A DNA stretch of 64,000 nt from an uncultured Nitrospira sp. GTDB taxonomy: Bacteria > Nitrospirota > Nitrospiria > Nitrospirales > Nitrospiraceae. Below, piece after piece: positions 10,466 through 19,213 of this stretch (the stretch's first letter is position 1; every line of letters starts with the position of its first letter). Below the pieces are notes generated by a model. The model did no database searches and was not told where the DNA came from. It worked only from the letters and a program-made list of their open reading frames with translations. The stretch lies in assembly GCA_902500715.1 (NCBI GenBank), contig CABVRO010000002.1:1-64000 (forward strand), given 5' to 3'. The position numbers were made by a program, and so were the translations under genes.

Positions 10466-11533
10466 ATGACGATGATTCCGCATTCAAAACCTTCCTTGGG
10501 GCAAGAGGACATTCGTGCAGCGACAGAGGTACTCCGATCCGGTCTGATCGCCGCAGGCCCCGTCGTCGGGCAATTCGAGCGTGGCATGGCCGCGTATCTC
10601 GGGGTGCAGGGCGGGGTGGCGGTCAGCTCAGGCACGGTGGCCCTGGAGTTGGCGTTGCGTGCCATGGGAGTCGGATATGGGGACAATGTCATCCTGCCCA
10701 GTTATGTGTGTTCGGCGCCCTGGCTGGCGGTCCAGCGAGTCGGCGCACAAGCCAGGATCGTCGATATCGATCCGGTGACCTACAATCTGGATCCGCACAA
10801 AGTCCGTAAGGCCCGCACGTCGCGCACAAGGGCGGCAATCGTGCCGCACCTGTTCGGGTTACCGGCCGATCTGACGGCGCTGCAATCCCTGGGGATTCCC
10901 CTGATCGAAGATTGCGCACAGACCCTCGGCGCCACGGAGCAGGGCCGCGCGGTGGGCAGTGTCGGCCTGCTCACGGTCTGTTCATTCTACGCCACGAAAC
11001 TGCTCTGCACCGGCGAAGGCGGCATGGTGCTGTCGAACGATGAGGCGCTCCTAGAGCGGGTGCGGGCCCTTCGGGAGTACGATCAAGCACCGTCGCTCAA
11101 TGCGGCCGCGTTCAACTGCAAGATGACGGATCTGCAAGCCGCGATCGGCGTCACGCAACTCAACCGGCTCGGAGAATTTCTCGAGAAGCGAGCGGCGTTG
11201 GCCGCGGTCTACCGCGCCAGCCTGCCTGCCGAATTGTTCGCTCCGCCGTCGGTCCCGGCAGGACGAACCCATGCCTACTATCGATTCGTCGTGCGGCTGC
11301 AGAAAGGATTGCAGTCGTCCGATGAATTCACGGACTATCTCTCGCGCATGGCGCATCGAGGTCTCCAGTGCCGCAAGCCCGTCTTTCGGCCTTTGCATCG
11401 GTATCTCGAGTTGGCTGATTTTCCTGCCAGCGATGAGGCTAACGAAGTCGCTCTGTCGCTGCCCCTCTATCCGTCGTTGACCGAGGACGATGTGAAGCTG
11501 GCAGCGCAGATCCTGCAGGAAGAGCTTCGGTAA
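10466..11533 (+). CDS. DegT/DnrJ/EryC1/StrS-family sugar aminotransferase
   Basis: PLP-dependent transaminase of the nucleotide-sugar type. It starts with IPHSKPSLGQEDI, the usual N-terminal motif of the family, has SSGTVALELAL (cofactor phosphate site) and the PLP lysine in FYATKLLCTGEGG. The 355-residue length is slightly short for the family (360-390). The gene stands 190 bp after the glycosyltransferase and has no obvious operon partner downstream, since mtnA has its own promoter. Its relationship to the large polysaccharide locus starting at 20.4 kb is unclear; two further members of the family occur there and this one is clearly different in sequence. The substrate cannot be predicted. 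Confidence 0.9.
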   Translation: MTMIPHSKPSLGQEDIRAATEVLRSGLIAAGPVVGQFERGMAAYLGVQGGVAVSSGTVALELALRAMGVGYGDNVILPSYVCSAPWLAVQRVGAQARIVDIDPVTYNLDPHKVRKARTSRTRAAIVPHLFGLPADLTALQSLGIPLIEDCAQTLGATEQGRAVGSVGLLTVCSFYATKLLCTGEGGMVLSNDEALLERVRALREYDQAPSLNAAAFNCKMTDLQAAIGVTQLNRLGEFLEKRAALAAVYRASLPAELFAPPSVPAGRTHAYYRFVVRLQKGLQSSDEFTDYLSRMAHRGLQCRKPVFRPLHRYLELADFPASDEANEVALSLPLYPSLTEDDVKLAAQILQEELR

Positions 11534-11614
11534 CGCCGCTTTCGTATGGATCGCTCTCTCGACCGACCCGCGCGGTCCGGCACCGCGTATAGTTGAGTAC
11601 CTGCCGTCATTCCC

Positions 11615-11643
11615 TTGACCCGCGCCCTGCCGATCGTCATGAT
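11615..11643 (+). promoter_or_regulatory. candidate sigma70 promoter of mtnA
   Basis: TTGACC (11615-11620), 17-nt spacer, CATGAT (11638-11643). The -10 matches the consensus at 4 of 6 positions. It is 64 nt upstream of the mtnA ATG, in an otherwise featureless 173-bp gap. Confidence 0.45.
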
Positions 11644-11706
11644 GGCACGATTTTTCTGCCGTCCTGAGATGACGACAGATTCCTTCTCAGTACGTAACCG
11701 GAGGAC

Positions 11707-12744
11707 ATGCCTATGGTGCCCACCGTCCAATGGAAAGCCGGAGCGGTTCGTCTGCTTGATCAAAGCCGCCTTCCGATGCACGTCGAATTCATCGACTGTC
11801 GGGACTATCGCATGGTGGCGCAGGCGATCCGGGAGTTGAGAGTCCGTGGCGCGCCGGCTATCGGCGTCACGGCCGCCATGGGTGTGGCGCTGGGCGCGCA
11901 GGCATTGACGGCCACCGAATACCGCGACTTTGCCACGCAGGTGGGGGAAATTTGCGACTATCTCGCTGCATCGCGCCCGACGGCCGTCAATTTGTTCTGG
12001 GCCATCAGTCGGATGAGGCGGAAGCTGGCGGCGCTCAACAATCAGCCGGTTGCGGAGATCAAGGCCGAGCTCATCACAGAATCGCAGACGATCCTGGATG
12101 AAGATATCGCTCTCTGCAAGGCCATGGGACAGCATGGAGCCGCGTTAATCCAGAGTGGTCAGACCATCCTGACGCACTGCAATGCCGGTGCGCTTGCAAC
12201 CGCCGGGTATGGAACGGCACTGGGTGTCATTCGGGCGGCGTGGGAACAGGGGAAGCAGATCCAGGTCATAGCCGATGAAACCAGGCCGGTGTTACAAGGT
12301 GCGCGGCTGACGGCATGGGAGTTGATGCAGGATAACATTCCGGTTACGCTCATCACGGACAACATGGCCGGTACGCTCATGCGCCAGGGGAAGATTCAGC
12401 TCTGCATCGTCGGCGCCGATCGAATCGCCGCCAACGGCGACGTAGCCAATAAGATCGGCACCTATTCGGTGGCCGTCCTCGCGCGGGCGCACAACCTTCC
12501 CTTCTACGTGGCGGCGCCGTACTCCACCATCGATCTCAAGACTCAATCGGGCGCCGAGATTCCCATCGAAGAGCGCAATCCCCTTGAAGTCACTGCTATT
12601 CACGGTAGCCATCCCGTTGCTCCGCCCGGCGTGGCAGTGTACAACCCTGCCTTCGACGTCACCCCGGCCGGGTTGATTACCGGCATCATCACCGAGCGGG
12701 GCCTGTTCAAGCCCGTGGAACTGGCCGCGCATTTCCGATCGTAA
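11707..12744 (+). CDS. mtnA: S-methyl-5-thioribose-1-phosphate isomerase
   Basis: Methionine salvage enzyme that isomerises methylthioribose-1-phosphate to methylthioribulose-1-phosphate. Family motifs [15 protein letters not shown] (about 51-65), [17 protein letters not shown], and [18 protein letters not shown] (catalytic Asp region) are intact. The 345-residue length is normal. The ATG at 11707 follows CCGGAGGAC. No other methionine-salvage genes are adjacent, so the rest of the pathway must be elsewhere. The family also contains ribose-1,5-bisphosphate isomerase and eIF2B-like relatives, but the motif set favours MtnA. Confidence 0.94.
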   Translation: MPMVPTVQWKAGAVRLLDQSRLPMHVEFIDCRDYRMVAQAIRELRVRGAPAIGVTAAMGVALGAQALTATEYRDFATQVGEICDYLAASRPTAVNLFWAISRMRRKLAALNNQPVAEIKAELITESQTILDEDIALCKAMGQHGAALIQSGQTILTHCNAGALATAGYGTALGVIRAAWEQGKQIQVIADETRPVLQGARLTAWELMQDNIPVTLITDNMAGTLMRQGKIQLCIVGADRIAANGDVANKIGTYSVAVLARAHNLPFYVAAPYSTIDLKTQSGAEIPIEERNPLEVTAIHGSHPVAPPGVAVYNPAFDVTPAGLITGIITERGLFKPVELAAHFRS

Positions 12745-12836
12745 GAGGCGGGCTACGCCTCTATCTTGCGTCGCTGAGCCTGAGAGGGTGGTCGAATCTG
12801 CGAATAGTTATCCCGCACTTCTGCTATCCCTTTACC

Positions 12837-12866
12837 TTGCCAGCCCTTCTGCCGCTTCTTTATAAT
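12837..12866 (+). promoter_or_regulatory. sigma70 promoter of ndk
   Basis: TTGCCA (12837-12842), 18-nt spacer, perfect TATAAT (12861-12866), 65 nt upstream of the ndk ATG. This is one of the best promoters in the window. Confidence 0.7.
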
Positions 12867-12931
12867 GCCTCGAGACCGTGTCTTACGCCTGAATGAATGT
12901 CGATTTTTTAGCTGAAGGAGCCTGACGATCC

Positions 12932-13351
12932 ATGAGTGAACGAACGCTTGCCATTGTGAAACCGGATGCCGTGAAGAAAAATGCGATCGGCGACATTATC
13001 AATCGGTATGAAAAAGCGGGATTACGGCCTGTGGCGATGCGGCTGATGCATATGTCGAAGGCCACGGCCCAGGGATTTTATGCCGTGCACAAGGCGCGTC
13101 CGTTCTTCGACAGTCTCTGTACGTTCATGTCGTCCGGCCCCTGTGTGGTGTTGGTGTTGCAAGGCGACAATGCCATCAAGAAGAATCGCGAACTGATGGG
13201 CGCCACCGATCCGGCTAAGGCCGAGCAGGGGACCATCCGCGCAGCCCATGGGGCCAATATTGAATTCAACGCAGTGCATGGCTCCGACGCGCCGGAGACG
13301 GCTAAGTTCGAGATCGGGTATTTCTTTGCCGAAATGGAGTTGGTCGGGTAG
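12932..13351 (+). CDS. ndk: nucleoside diphosphate kinase
   Basis: Balances nucleoside triphosphate pools by phosphotransfer through a histidine. The N-terminal [12 protein letters not shown] motif and the active-site segment NAVHGSD with His116 are present. The 139-residue length is normal. GAAGGAG lies in front of the ATG. It has its own promoter and is followed after 28 nt by the lipoprotein gene, which may be cotranscribed. Confidence 0.97.
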   Translation: MSERTLAIVKPDAVKKNAIGDIINRYEKAGLRPVAMRLMHMSKATAQGFYAVHKARPFFDSLCTFMSSGPCVVLVLQGDNAIKKNRELMGATDPAKAEQGTIRAAHGANIEFNAVHGSDAPETAKFEIGYFFAEMELVG

Positions 13352-13379
13352 GCGCACGTTGAGCGCAGCCAATGCTTAT

Positions 13380-14918
13380 GTGATCCATGCTCGACGGTCT
13401 TTGGCGGGCCGTCGAGCCGGCTCGCTACTGTTCTCTTTCTCCCTGCTCATGGTTTTCGTGGCTGGTTGTGCGGGGTCGCCGCCGGCCTCGATGCCTGCGG
13501 TCGCGCCTCCGATAGAAACCCCGGCCGTCGCGGCGGAGACCAGCCTCTGGTATCAGGCCTCCACCGCGTTTTCCGATGGACGGTATTCCGCCGCGATCCA
13601 TCTCTACGAACGCTATCTCACGACCTATCCGAAATCCCGTCGCGCGCTGGAGGCCCATTGGGATCTGGGGCAGGCGTATGAACAAATGGGTGAAGTGACG
13701 GCGGCGATCAAAGAGTATCGGACGTTGGCCGGTCCGGAGGGTGCGCCTCTCTCCGCGCAAAACTCCTACGCCGAACGAGCCCAGCATCGAATCGATACTC
13801 TACGTAACCAGCAGGCTTCGCCGGCCGGCGCGAGGTCGGGTCACACTGCGCTCTATGTCTCCTTCACCAATCTGCCGCCGATGTCCCAGGTCGAGGCCTG
13901 GATCAGGCAACTGAGCGCGCAGGGCATCAGTGCCATTCTCATGGATGCCAGTCTGGAGTCGTCCTTTACCAGACCGTTGATTCCCACCGGCCCCGCGACG
14001 AGCAGCCCGCTGCCGAATCTCCCCGGCGGGGCCTTGTTTGCCACGTCGCGTGGGCTTGTCCTCACGGACTGGTATGCGGTCATGGTGCCGCAGGCCCATG
14101 AGTTGGGGATTTCCGTCTATGCTGTGCTCGATCTGTACCATGCGCCGCTGTCCGATCATCGCCCGGAATCCAAGATGCTGCTCTACGATCCGACAAGACG
14201 CAAGGTGCATCCCTGGACGCAGTTCGATCTCCTGGCTCCGGCCGTCCAACAACAAATGGCACAGTTGCTGGCGGATCTGCTGAAGACCGGTGTCGATGGC
14301 CTGGTGTTCCGCAGCCGCGCCGAGAATAGTTTCGCCTACGAAGTGAGCGACGGCGTGTTGCGTCAGTTCGAAACGCAGGTGCATCAGCCTTCCTCCGAGG
14401 TGGCTCAGGCGCTTCGCGACCGCATGGCACTTCGCCCGAACGAGCCGGCCCCGGCTTCCGACAAGATCCTCTGGCGGTGGGTCGGGTGGAAAGCGCGCCA
14501 GGAGCTCGATACGATGGCCCGCTTCAAGAAATACTTGCAGAAGGCTGTCCCGCGTTTGCGGATGGTAATCGAAATTCATCCGGAAGCCTTGTCGAATCCG
14601 ACGTCCGCGCTGGTGAACTACGGGGAAGATGCGGCGGAGGCGCGTCGGCACGGGTTCGATTTGCTGTTGGGCGGGGCGTCCCGCGAGGTTTCGGACGTCC
14701 GCTCGTTTGGCGGTGCGTTTAAGGGATGGAGTCGCGATGTCGTTCAGTCGGAGAAGGGCGAGCCACAAACCCTGCCACAGGGATGGGTGTTGCTCCGGAC
14801 GCCGGCGGAGCACGGAGGGGGCATGTTCATGGGGCTCGCGCAACAGGCGGATGAACTCCGTACGCCCGACATTCGTCATCTTGTGTTTGTGCCTGACGCG
14901 CCCGTGGTGATTCCTTGA
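13380..14918 (+). CDS. lipoprotein with TPR domain and glycoside-hydrolase-like domain
   Basis: Not recognised as a named protein. From the GTG at 13380 it has a basic N-terminus, a hydrophobic stretch and a lipobox ending FVAGC, so it should be a lipoprotein (a TTG at 13359 is an alternative start). Residues of about 55-125 form TPR-like repeats of the YbgF/BamD type (WYQASTAFSDGRYSAAIHLY, YPKSRRALEAHWDLGQAYEQ). The C-terminal 350 residues look like a TIM-barrel glycoside hydrolase: strand-like segments ALYVSFTNL, GISAILMDAS, GISVYAVLDLY, GVDGLVFRSRA, RLRMVIEIHPEA, GFDLLLGG, spaced as in the PgaB C-terminal (GHL13) domain. The function is presumably in cell-envelope polysaccharide binding or cleavage, but this is inference. 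Confidence 0.7.
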   Translation: MIHARRSLAGRRAGSLLFSFSLLMVFVAGCAGSPPASMPAVAPPIETPAVAAETSLWYQASTAFSDGRYSAAIHLYERYLTTYPKSRRALEAHWDLGQAYEQMGEVTAAIKEYRTLAGPEGAPLSAQNSYAERAQHRIDTLRNQQASPAGARSGHTALYVSFTNLPPMSQVEAWIRQLSAQGISAILMDASLESSFTRPLIPTGPATSSPLPNLPGGALFATSRGLVLTDWYAVMVPQAHELGISVYAVLDLYHAPLSDHRPESKMLLYDPTRRKVHPWTQFDLLAPAVQQQMAQLLADLLKTGVDGLVFRSRAENSFAYEVSDGVLRQFETQVHQPSSEVAQALRDRMALRPNEPAPASDKILWRWVGWKARQELDTMARFKKYLQKAVPRLRMVIEIHPEALSNPTSALVNYGEDAAEARRHGFDLLLGGASREVSDVRSFGGAFKGWSRDVVQSEKGEPQTLPQGWVLLRTPAEHGGGMFMGLAQQADELRTPDIRHLVFVPDAPVVIP

Positions 14919-14943
14919 CAAAGTTTTTCGCAGCTTTTACGAT
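14915..14943 (+). promoter_or_regulatory. sigma70 promoter of gcvH operon
   Basis: Perfect TTGACA (14915-14920), 17-nt spacer, TACGAT (14938-14943). The -35 box overlaps the stop codon of the preceding lipoprotein gene. It lies 71 nt before gcvH and probably drives gcvH-lpdA-comEA-like-tyrS. Confidence 0.7.
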
Positions 14944-15013
14944 CGCGCAACCCGTTTCCTGTGCGCTTTTATTCACGTAGGCCGCTCGTGCAGCGGCCGT
15001 CACGAGGAGAGTC

Positions 15014-15400
15014 ATGATACCGTCCAATCTTCGTTACCACCAGGAACATGAATGGGTCCGTGCTGAAGGAGCGCAGGCGACAGTCGGCATCAGTCATTTT
15101 GCCCAGGATGCGCTGGGCGACATTGTGTTTATCGACCTTCCGAAGGTCGGCGCCAAAGTCACCGCCGGCCAACAGATCGGCGAAGTGGAATCGACCAAAA
15201 CCACGTCCACGATTTATACCCCGGTCAGCGGAACCGTCGCGAAGATCAATGCCGATCTCAAGGACCATCCTGAAGTCGTCAATTCCGATCCCTACGGCAA
15301 GGGGTGGATGGTGGTGATCGACCTTACGGCTCCGGCTGAAGCCGATCGGTTAATGACGGCCGCCCAGTACGAAACATTTCTGAGCAAACAGAAACATTAG
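15014..15400 (+). CDS. gcvH: glycine cleavage system H protein
   Basis: Small lipoyl carrier protein that shuttles the aminomethyl group between the P, T and L proteins of glycine cleavage; in some bacteria it also serves lipoate relay. The 128-residue length fits. The lipoyl-lysine segment GEVESTKTTSTIYTP places the modified lysine at residue 62. A GAGGAGAG Shine-Dalgarno precedes the ATG. It is followed after 7 nt by a dihydrolipoyl dehydrogenase, which could be its L-protein partner; gcvP and gcvT are not in the window. Confidence 0.96.
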   Translation: MIPSNLRYHQEHEWVRAEGAQATVGISHFAQDALGDIVFIDLPKVGAKVTAGQQIGEVESTKTTSTIYTPVSGTVAKINADLKDHPEVVNSDPYGKGWMVVIDLTAPAEADRLMTAAQYETFLSKQKH

Positions 15401-15407
15401 GCGCGTT

Positions 15408-16832
15408 GTGAAGCACCTCGCCATTCTTGGTGCCGGTCCCGGTGGATACGTGGCGGCGATTCGAGCGGCTCAGCTCGGGGCGCGTGTCATCGTCATCGAA
15501 AACCAGGCTCTGGGCGGAGTCTGTCTGAATTGGGGCTGTATCCCGAGCAAGGCCTTGCTCTCGGTCGTGGAGCTTGGCGACAAGGCGAAGAAGGCTAAGG
15601 ACTTCGGTATCCAGCTGGGCGGGCCTGTCACCTACGATCCCGCCGTCATGGTGGCCAGAAAAAATAAAGTCGTCTCCACGCTGGTGAAAGGCATCGCCAC
15701 GTTGTTCAAAACGTGGAACATCGAGCATCTGGAGGGCACGGGTGAGTTGCTCGATGCGCGTACGATCCGGGTGACGAAGCCGGATGGCGCCGAAACCCGG
15801 GTGGTGGCCGACGGCCTGATCATTGCGACCGGTTCGTCCTGGCCGAATCTCCCGCTGTTTCCTATCGACGGAACTCAAATCATTACCAGTAAGCAGGCGT
15901 TGGACCTCAGCAAGATCCCCGCGAGCCTGTTGATCGTCGGCGGAGGGGTGGAAGGCTGTGAATTCGCCTCGCTGTACAGCGGGCTGGGTACGCAAGTGAC
16001 GCTGGTCGAACTCGTGCCGCGACTGTTGCCGCTGGAGGATGAAGAGATCGGTCAGATGATGGAGCGTGAGCTGAAGAAGCGCGGCGTGGACATCCGGACC
16101 GGCGTCACGGTGGACCAAATCGTCAGGCAGCCGGAGGTCGTCACCGCCCGTCTGCGCGACGGCCTGTCGCTCAATGTGGAGCAGGTGCTGGTGTCGGTGG
16201 GGCGAGGGTTCAACTCGCGTGGCATTGGATTAGAAAAGGCCGGAGTGCAGGTCGGGACGCGCGGCGAAATCCTGGTTAACGACCGGATGGAGACGAATGT
16301 GCCCGGCGTCTATGCGATCGGCGATGTGGTCGGCAAGGCGATGCTGGCGCATGTCGCGTCGACGCAGGGGAAGGTGGCTGGTGAGAATTTTATGGGCCAT
16401 CCCCGGACGATCGACTACGATGTCATCCCGACGGGCATCTTTACGTTACCGGAAATCGGGCGGGTGGGGCTCACGGAACAACAGGCCCGTGAGCGCTGTG
16501 TGGCCAATGGGCAGGACCCACAGCAGGGCGTGAAAGTCGGACGCTTCCGCTATGGGGGGCTGGGAAAGGCCCAGGCGACGGGGGATATTCAAGGATTGGT
16601 GAAGGTGGTGGCGGATGGAACGAACGACCGGATTCTCGGTGTGCACATTCTCGGGGCGCATGCCGCCGATCTCATCCATGAAGCGGCGTTGGCGATGCAT
16701 GCCGGCGTGACCGTGTCCCGTGTGGCGGAGATGATTCATGCGCACCCCACGCTGGCCGAAGGACTGATGGAGGCGATGGAAGACGTGCATGGGCATGCCA
16801 TCCATCTTGCGCGAAAGGCACCCTCGTCATGA
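15408..16832 (+). CDS. lpdA: dihydrolipoyl dehydrogenase
   Basis: FAD flavoprotein that reoxidises dihydrolipoyl groups with NAD+, as L-protein of glycine cleavage and/or E3 of 2-oxoacid dehydrogenases. The FAD motif GAGPGGYVAA is at 8-17. The redox-active disulfide is C39/C44 in GGVCLNWGCIPSKALL. The NAD-binding motif is LLIVGGGVEGCEFAS and the C-terminal catalytic His-Glu region reads HAHPTLAEGLMEA. The 474-residue length is normal. The GTG start lies 7 nt after gcvH; it lacks a clear ribosome-binding site, so translation may be coupled. Confidence 0.95.
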   Translation: MKHLAILGAGPGGYVAAIRAAQLGARVIVIENQALGGVCLNWGCIPSKALLSVVELGDKAKKAKDFGIQLGGPVTYDPAVMVARKNKVVSTLVKGIATLFKTWNIEHLEGTGELLDARTIRVTKPDGAETRVVADGLIIATGSSWPNLPLFPIDGTQIITSKQALDLSKIPASLLIVGGGVEGCEFASLYSGLGTQVTLVELVPRLLPLEDEEIGQMMERELKKRGVDIRTGVTVDQIVRQPEVVTARLRDGLSLNVEQVLVSVGRGFNSRGIGLEKAGVQVGTRGEILVNDRMETNVPGVYAIGDVVGKAMLAHVASTQGKVAGENFMGHPRTIDYDVIPTGIFTLPEIGRVGLTEQQARERCVANGQDPQQGVKVGRFRYGGLGKAQATGDIQGLVKVVADGTNDRILGVHILGAHAADLIHEAALAMHAGVTVSRVAEMIHAHPTLAEGLMEAMEDVHGHAIHLARKAPSS

Positions 16833-17374
16833 TGCATTCACTCCTCATCAAGGTGGCCATGCTGGTCGTCACGCTTGGGTCGTTGTTCTGGATTGCCTCG
16901 GTGACGCCGGTCACGAAGGTGATGCCGCCGCAGGCGCACCTGCCGTCTCTGGCCCCTGTAACGACCGCCTCCTCAAAGCAGGTGCCTGCTGTGTCGGCGC
17001 TGCCGAGACCAACAGCTGTCCAATCCGATCAGCCGGCCATCGCGTTGGTTGGGCCTGCGGCAAAGCCGGTTGAGGTCATCGAGCGTTCGATGGGACGAGA
17101 GAAGGTCTCCGCCAATCCACGCCCGGTCTATCAGGGTACGGTGCGGCCGATCGATCTCAATCAGGCCACGGTTGCCGATTTGGAGGCCTTGCCGGGCATC
17201 GGTCCCAAGCTGGCTCAACGGGTGATTGCTCATCGTGATGAGCGTGGCCCGTTTCACAGTGTGGATGACCTTCGGCAGGTGAGTGGAATCGGCCGCAAGA
17301 AGTTCGACCGGCTTCGCCCTCACGTGCTCGTCACCAATACCCGATCACTGGCTCGACACAAAGGAACTCTGTGA
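16829..17374 (+). CDS. membrane-anchored helix-hairpin-helix protein, ComEA-like
   Basis: 181 residues with one N-terminal membrane helix (about 5-25), a proline/alanine-rich linker of about 75 residues, and a C-terminal tandem helix-hairpin-helix region. [34 protein letters not shown] and [15 protein letters not shown] are typical of the ComEA DNA-binding domain. It could be the periplasmic DNA receptor feeding ComEC (6295-8826), although it is not beside comEC. Its start overlaps the lpdA stop (ATGA) and its stop overlaps the tyrS start (GTGA), so it is locked into a metabolic operon. The linker is longer than in short ComEA proteins. Confidence 0.82.
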   Translation: MMHSLLIKVAMLVVTLGSLFWIASVTPVTKVMPPQAHLPSLAPVTTASSKQVPAVSALPRPTAVQSDQPAIALVGPAAKPVEVIERSMGREKVSANPRPVYQGTVRPIDLNQATVADLEALPGIGPKLAQRVIAHRDERGPFHSVDDLRQVSGIGRKKFDRLRPHVLVTNTRSLARHKGTL

Positions 17375-18588
17375 CTTCCGTAGCGCAACAGCTGGACCTT
17401 ATACTTCGAGGGATTGTTGAGGTTATTAATCCGAACGAGCTGGAATCAAAGCTGGCTCGCGCGATCAAGGAGCAGCGACCGCTGCGGGTCAAGGCGGGCT
17501 TCGATCCCACGGCTCCGGACCTGCATCTCGGTCACACCGTCCTGATCCACAAGTTGAAACACTTTCAAGACCTCGGGCATCAGGTCATCTTTCTGATCGG
17601 CGATTTCACCGGCATGATCGGCGATCCGACGGGACGGTCGGAGACGCGTGTCGCGCTGTCGAAGGAAACGGTGGTGGAGAACGCCAAAACGTATGAGCGC
17701 CAGATCTTCAAAATTCTGGACCCTCACAAGACTCAGGTGGAGTTCAACAGTCGTTGGATGAGTGCCATGACTGCCGATGGGCTCATCGAATTGAGTGCGC
17801 ACTACACCGTGGCGCGCATGTTGGAGCGGGAAGACTTTCATAAGCGGTACACGGAGGGGAGGCCGATCAGCATTCACGAGTTCATGTATCCCTTGATCCA
17901 GGGGTATGACTCCGTCGCGCTCGAGGCCGATGTCGAACTGGGCGGTACCGATCAAAAGTTCAATCTGTTGATGGGCCGGGATCTGCAGCGGGATTACGGG
18001 CAGGCCGCGCAGATCGTCATCACCATGCCGCTTCTGGAGGGAACCGACGGCGTTCGTAAAATGAGCAAGAGCCTCGGTAATTATATCGCGCTGGAGGACA
18101 AGCCTGACGAGATGTTCGGCAAGGTGATGTCGATCAGCGATGCATTGATGCATCGCTACTACGAACTGCTGACGACGGAAGATTTGGCGCGGGTCAAGTC
18201 AGCCCATCCGATGGAGGCGAAGCAAGGTTTGGCCGAACAGATCGTCGCTCGGTATCACGGGGACGAAGCGGGTCGCGAAGCCAGGGGCGCGTTTCAGCAG
18301 AAGTTTCAATCGCGGCAATTTCCGGAGCATCCGGACGCCCGTGTGATCCTGACTCCGTCCGATGTGAAAGATGCGGGCGCGCCTTTGATCGGCCTTGTCG
18401 ATTTGATTGCGAAAACCGGCTTGGTGCCGAGTAAAAGCGAGGCCAGGCGCTTGATTGCGCAGGGTGGGGTGGAGATCAACGAGCGGAAATTCACCGATGC
18501 CAATGCCGCGATCCCGTTAACGGCCGGTACGCCGCTACATATGCGCATCGGACGCCGTAAATTCGCAGTGGCTGAGTATACGGTGTAG
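17371..18588 (+). CDS. tyrS: tyrosyl-tRNA synthetase
   Basis: Class I aminoacyl-tRNA synthetase charging tRNA-Tyr. The HIGH-like motif is HLGH at 52-55 ([13 protein letters not shown]) and KMSKS is at 230-234. The C-terminal S4 RNA-binding domain (about 340-400, [16 protein letters not shown]) is present. The 405-residue length and the motif forms suggest the TyrZ-like subclass. The GTG start overlaps the preceding stop by 4 nt. It is last in its operon; a short GC-rich inverted repeat (18589-18602) follows. Confidence 0.96.
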   Translation: MTSVAQQLDLILRGIVEVINPNELESKLARAIKEQRPLRVKAGFDPTAPDLHLGHTVLIHKLKHFQDLGHQVIFLIGDFTGMIGDPTGRSETRVALSKETVVENAKTYERQIFKILDPHKTQVEFNSRWMSAMTADGLIELSAHYTVARMLEREDFHKRYTEGRPISIHEFMYPLIQGYDSVALEADVELGGTDQKFNLLMGRDLQRDYGQAAQIVITMPLLEGTDGVRKMSKSLGNYIALEDKPDEMFGKVMSISDALMHRYYELLTTEDLARVKSAHPMEAKQGLAEQIVARYHGDEAGREARGAFQQKFQSRQFPEHPDARVILTPSDVKDAGAPLIGLVDLIAKTGLVPSKSEARRLIAQGGVEINERKFTDANAAIPLTAGTPLHMRIGRRKFAVAEYTV

Positions 18589-18607
18589 CCGGCGTTCGCC
18601 GGTTGCC

Positions 18608-18636
18608 TTGACTTAGCAGCGGCTCCGGCGTAGGAT
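18608..18636 (+). promoter_or_regulatory. sigma70 promoter of tRNA-Gly
   Basis: TTGACT (18608-18613), 17-nt spacer, TAGGAT (18631-18636). The tRNA begins 21 nt after the -10 box, leaving a short leader as expected for a tRNA gene. Confidence 0.7.
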
Positions 18637-18657
18637 TCGTTTTCTCTTCTGCACGGG

Positions 18658-18732
18658 GCGGGCGTAGCTCAGTGGTAGAGTCCTTGCTTCCCAAGCAAGT
18701 TGTCGTGGGTTCAAATCCCATCGCCCGCTCCA
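18658..18732 (+). tRNA. tRNA-Gly (anticodon CCC)
   Basis: Acceptor stem GCGGGCG/CGCCCGC, D arm GCTC...GAGT, anticodon stem CTTGC/GCAAG closing the loop TTCCCAA (anticodon CCC, reads GGG), T arm with TTCAAAT loop, discriminator T and encoded CCA at 18730-18732. All arms can be paired by eye. The 3' portion is duplicated downstream at 18879-18907. Confidence 0.93.
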
Positions 18733-18736
18733 AAAA
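18708..18736 (+). repeat. direct repeat copy 1 (within tRNA-Gly 3' end)
   Basis: 29 bp from the T arm through CCA plus four further A residues, beginning GGTTCAAATCCC. An identical copy occurs 171 bp further on. This is the position used as attB by many tRNA-targeting integrases. Confidence 0.9.
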
Positions 18737-18779
18737 ACCAATCCACATTCAGCAGATTTGAATCCACGACAGAGGGTTT

Positions 18780-18830
18780 CGAAGGGAGTATGCTCCCTTC
18801 GTGGGGAGACACGAGGGGGATGGCCCCCTC
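18780..18830 (+). repeat. two adjacent perfect palindromic hairpins
   Basis: CGAAGGGAG-tatg-CTCCCTTCG at 18780-18801 (9-bp stem) and GAGGGGG-atgg-CCCCCTC at 18813-18830 (7-bp stem). The two units and their right flanks (GTGGGGAG, GTGGGAG) resemble each other, so this may be a REP-like tandem element. It lies inside the segment bounded by the direct repeats. No T run follows, so it is not a standard terminator. Confidence 0.6.
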
Positions 18831-18878
18831 AGTGGGAGCCGGGAGGCAAGTTTCAGGGCCGATCCGGCGACGGAGTGT

Positions 18879-18907
18879 GGTTCAAATCCCATCGCCCGCT
18901 CCAAAAA
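18879..18907 (+). repeat. direct repeat copy 2 (orphan tRNA-Gly 3' end)
   Basis: Identical over 29 bp to 18708-18736, but the sequence upstream cannot form the rest of a tRNA. It looks like an attachment-site remnant or the scar of a duplicated tRNA. Confidence 0.88.
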
Positions 18908-19213
18908 CACTCCTCGTTCGGTACGGTGGCTTTTAATCCTACTCATTGCTCCGAACAGCGGAAGAAACCGCTCCAGTAGCCTGGCTCCCCTTGCTGTTTC
19001 GAGGATTGTCCTCGGAGATGAAATAAGCTCTCACCGCGTTTACTGGCCGTGCCCCATCCTCCCGTGAGCAGTCCGAGGCCCCTTTCTCCGGGCGATCGGA
19101 AAGGGTCCCTTCACCGGAAGGCCGGTTGATAGCAATGCGAGTCTATCTGTCCGATGCGTTGATGTTCGTCAATGCAGGGAAATTTGAATGGTTGGGTGAC
19201 GTGAACGGCTCCG
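18908..19213. other. 306-bp intergenic stretch
   Basis: No gene is supported here. It lies between the orphan tRNA end and the 3' end of the reverse-strand regulator. No clear terminator, repeat or RNA could be assigned. Confidence 0.6.

Noticed and set aside
13800-14921. 373-codon reverse open frame
   Set aside because: It is antisense to the lipoprotein gene, which has a signal peptide, TPR repeats and barrel-like strands; the reverse translation is Arg/His-rich and featureless.
18589-18602. CCGGCGTTCGCCGG hairpin after tyrS as a terminator
   Set aside because: Only a 5-6 bp stem and no T run; it may be incidental.
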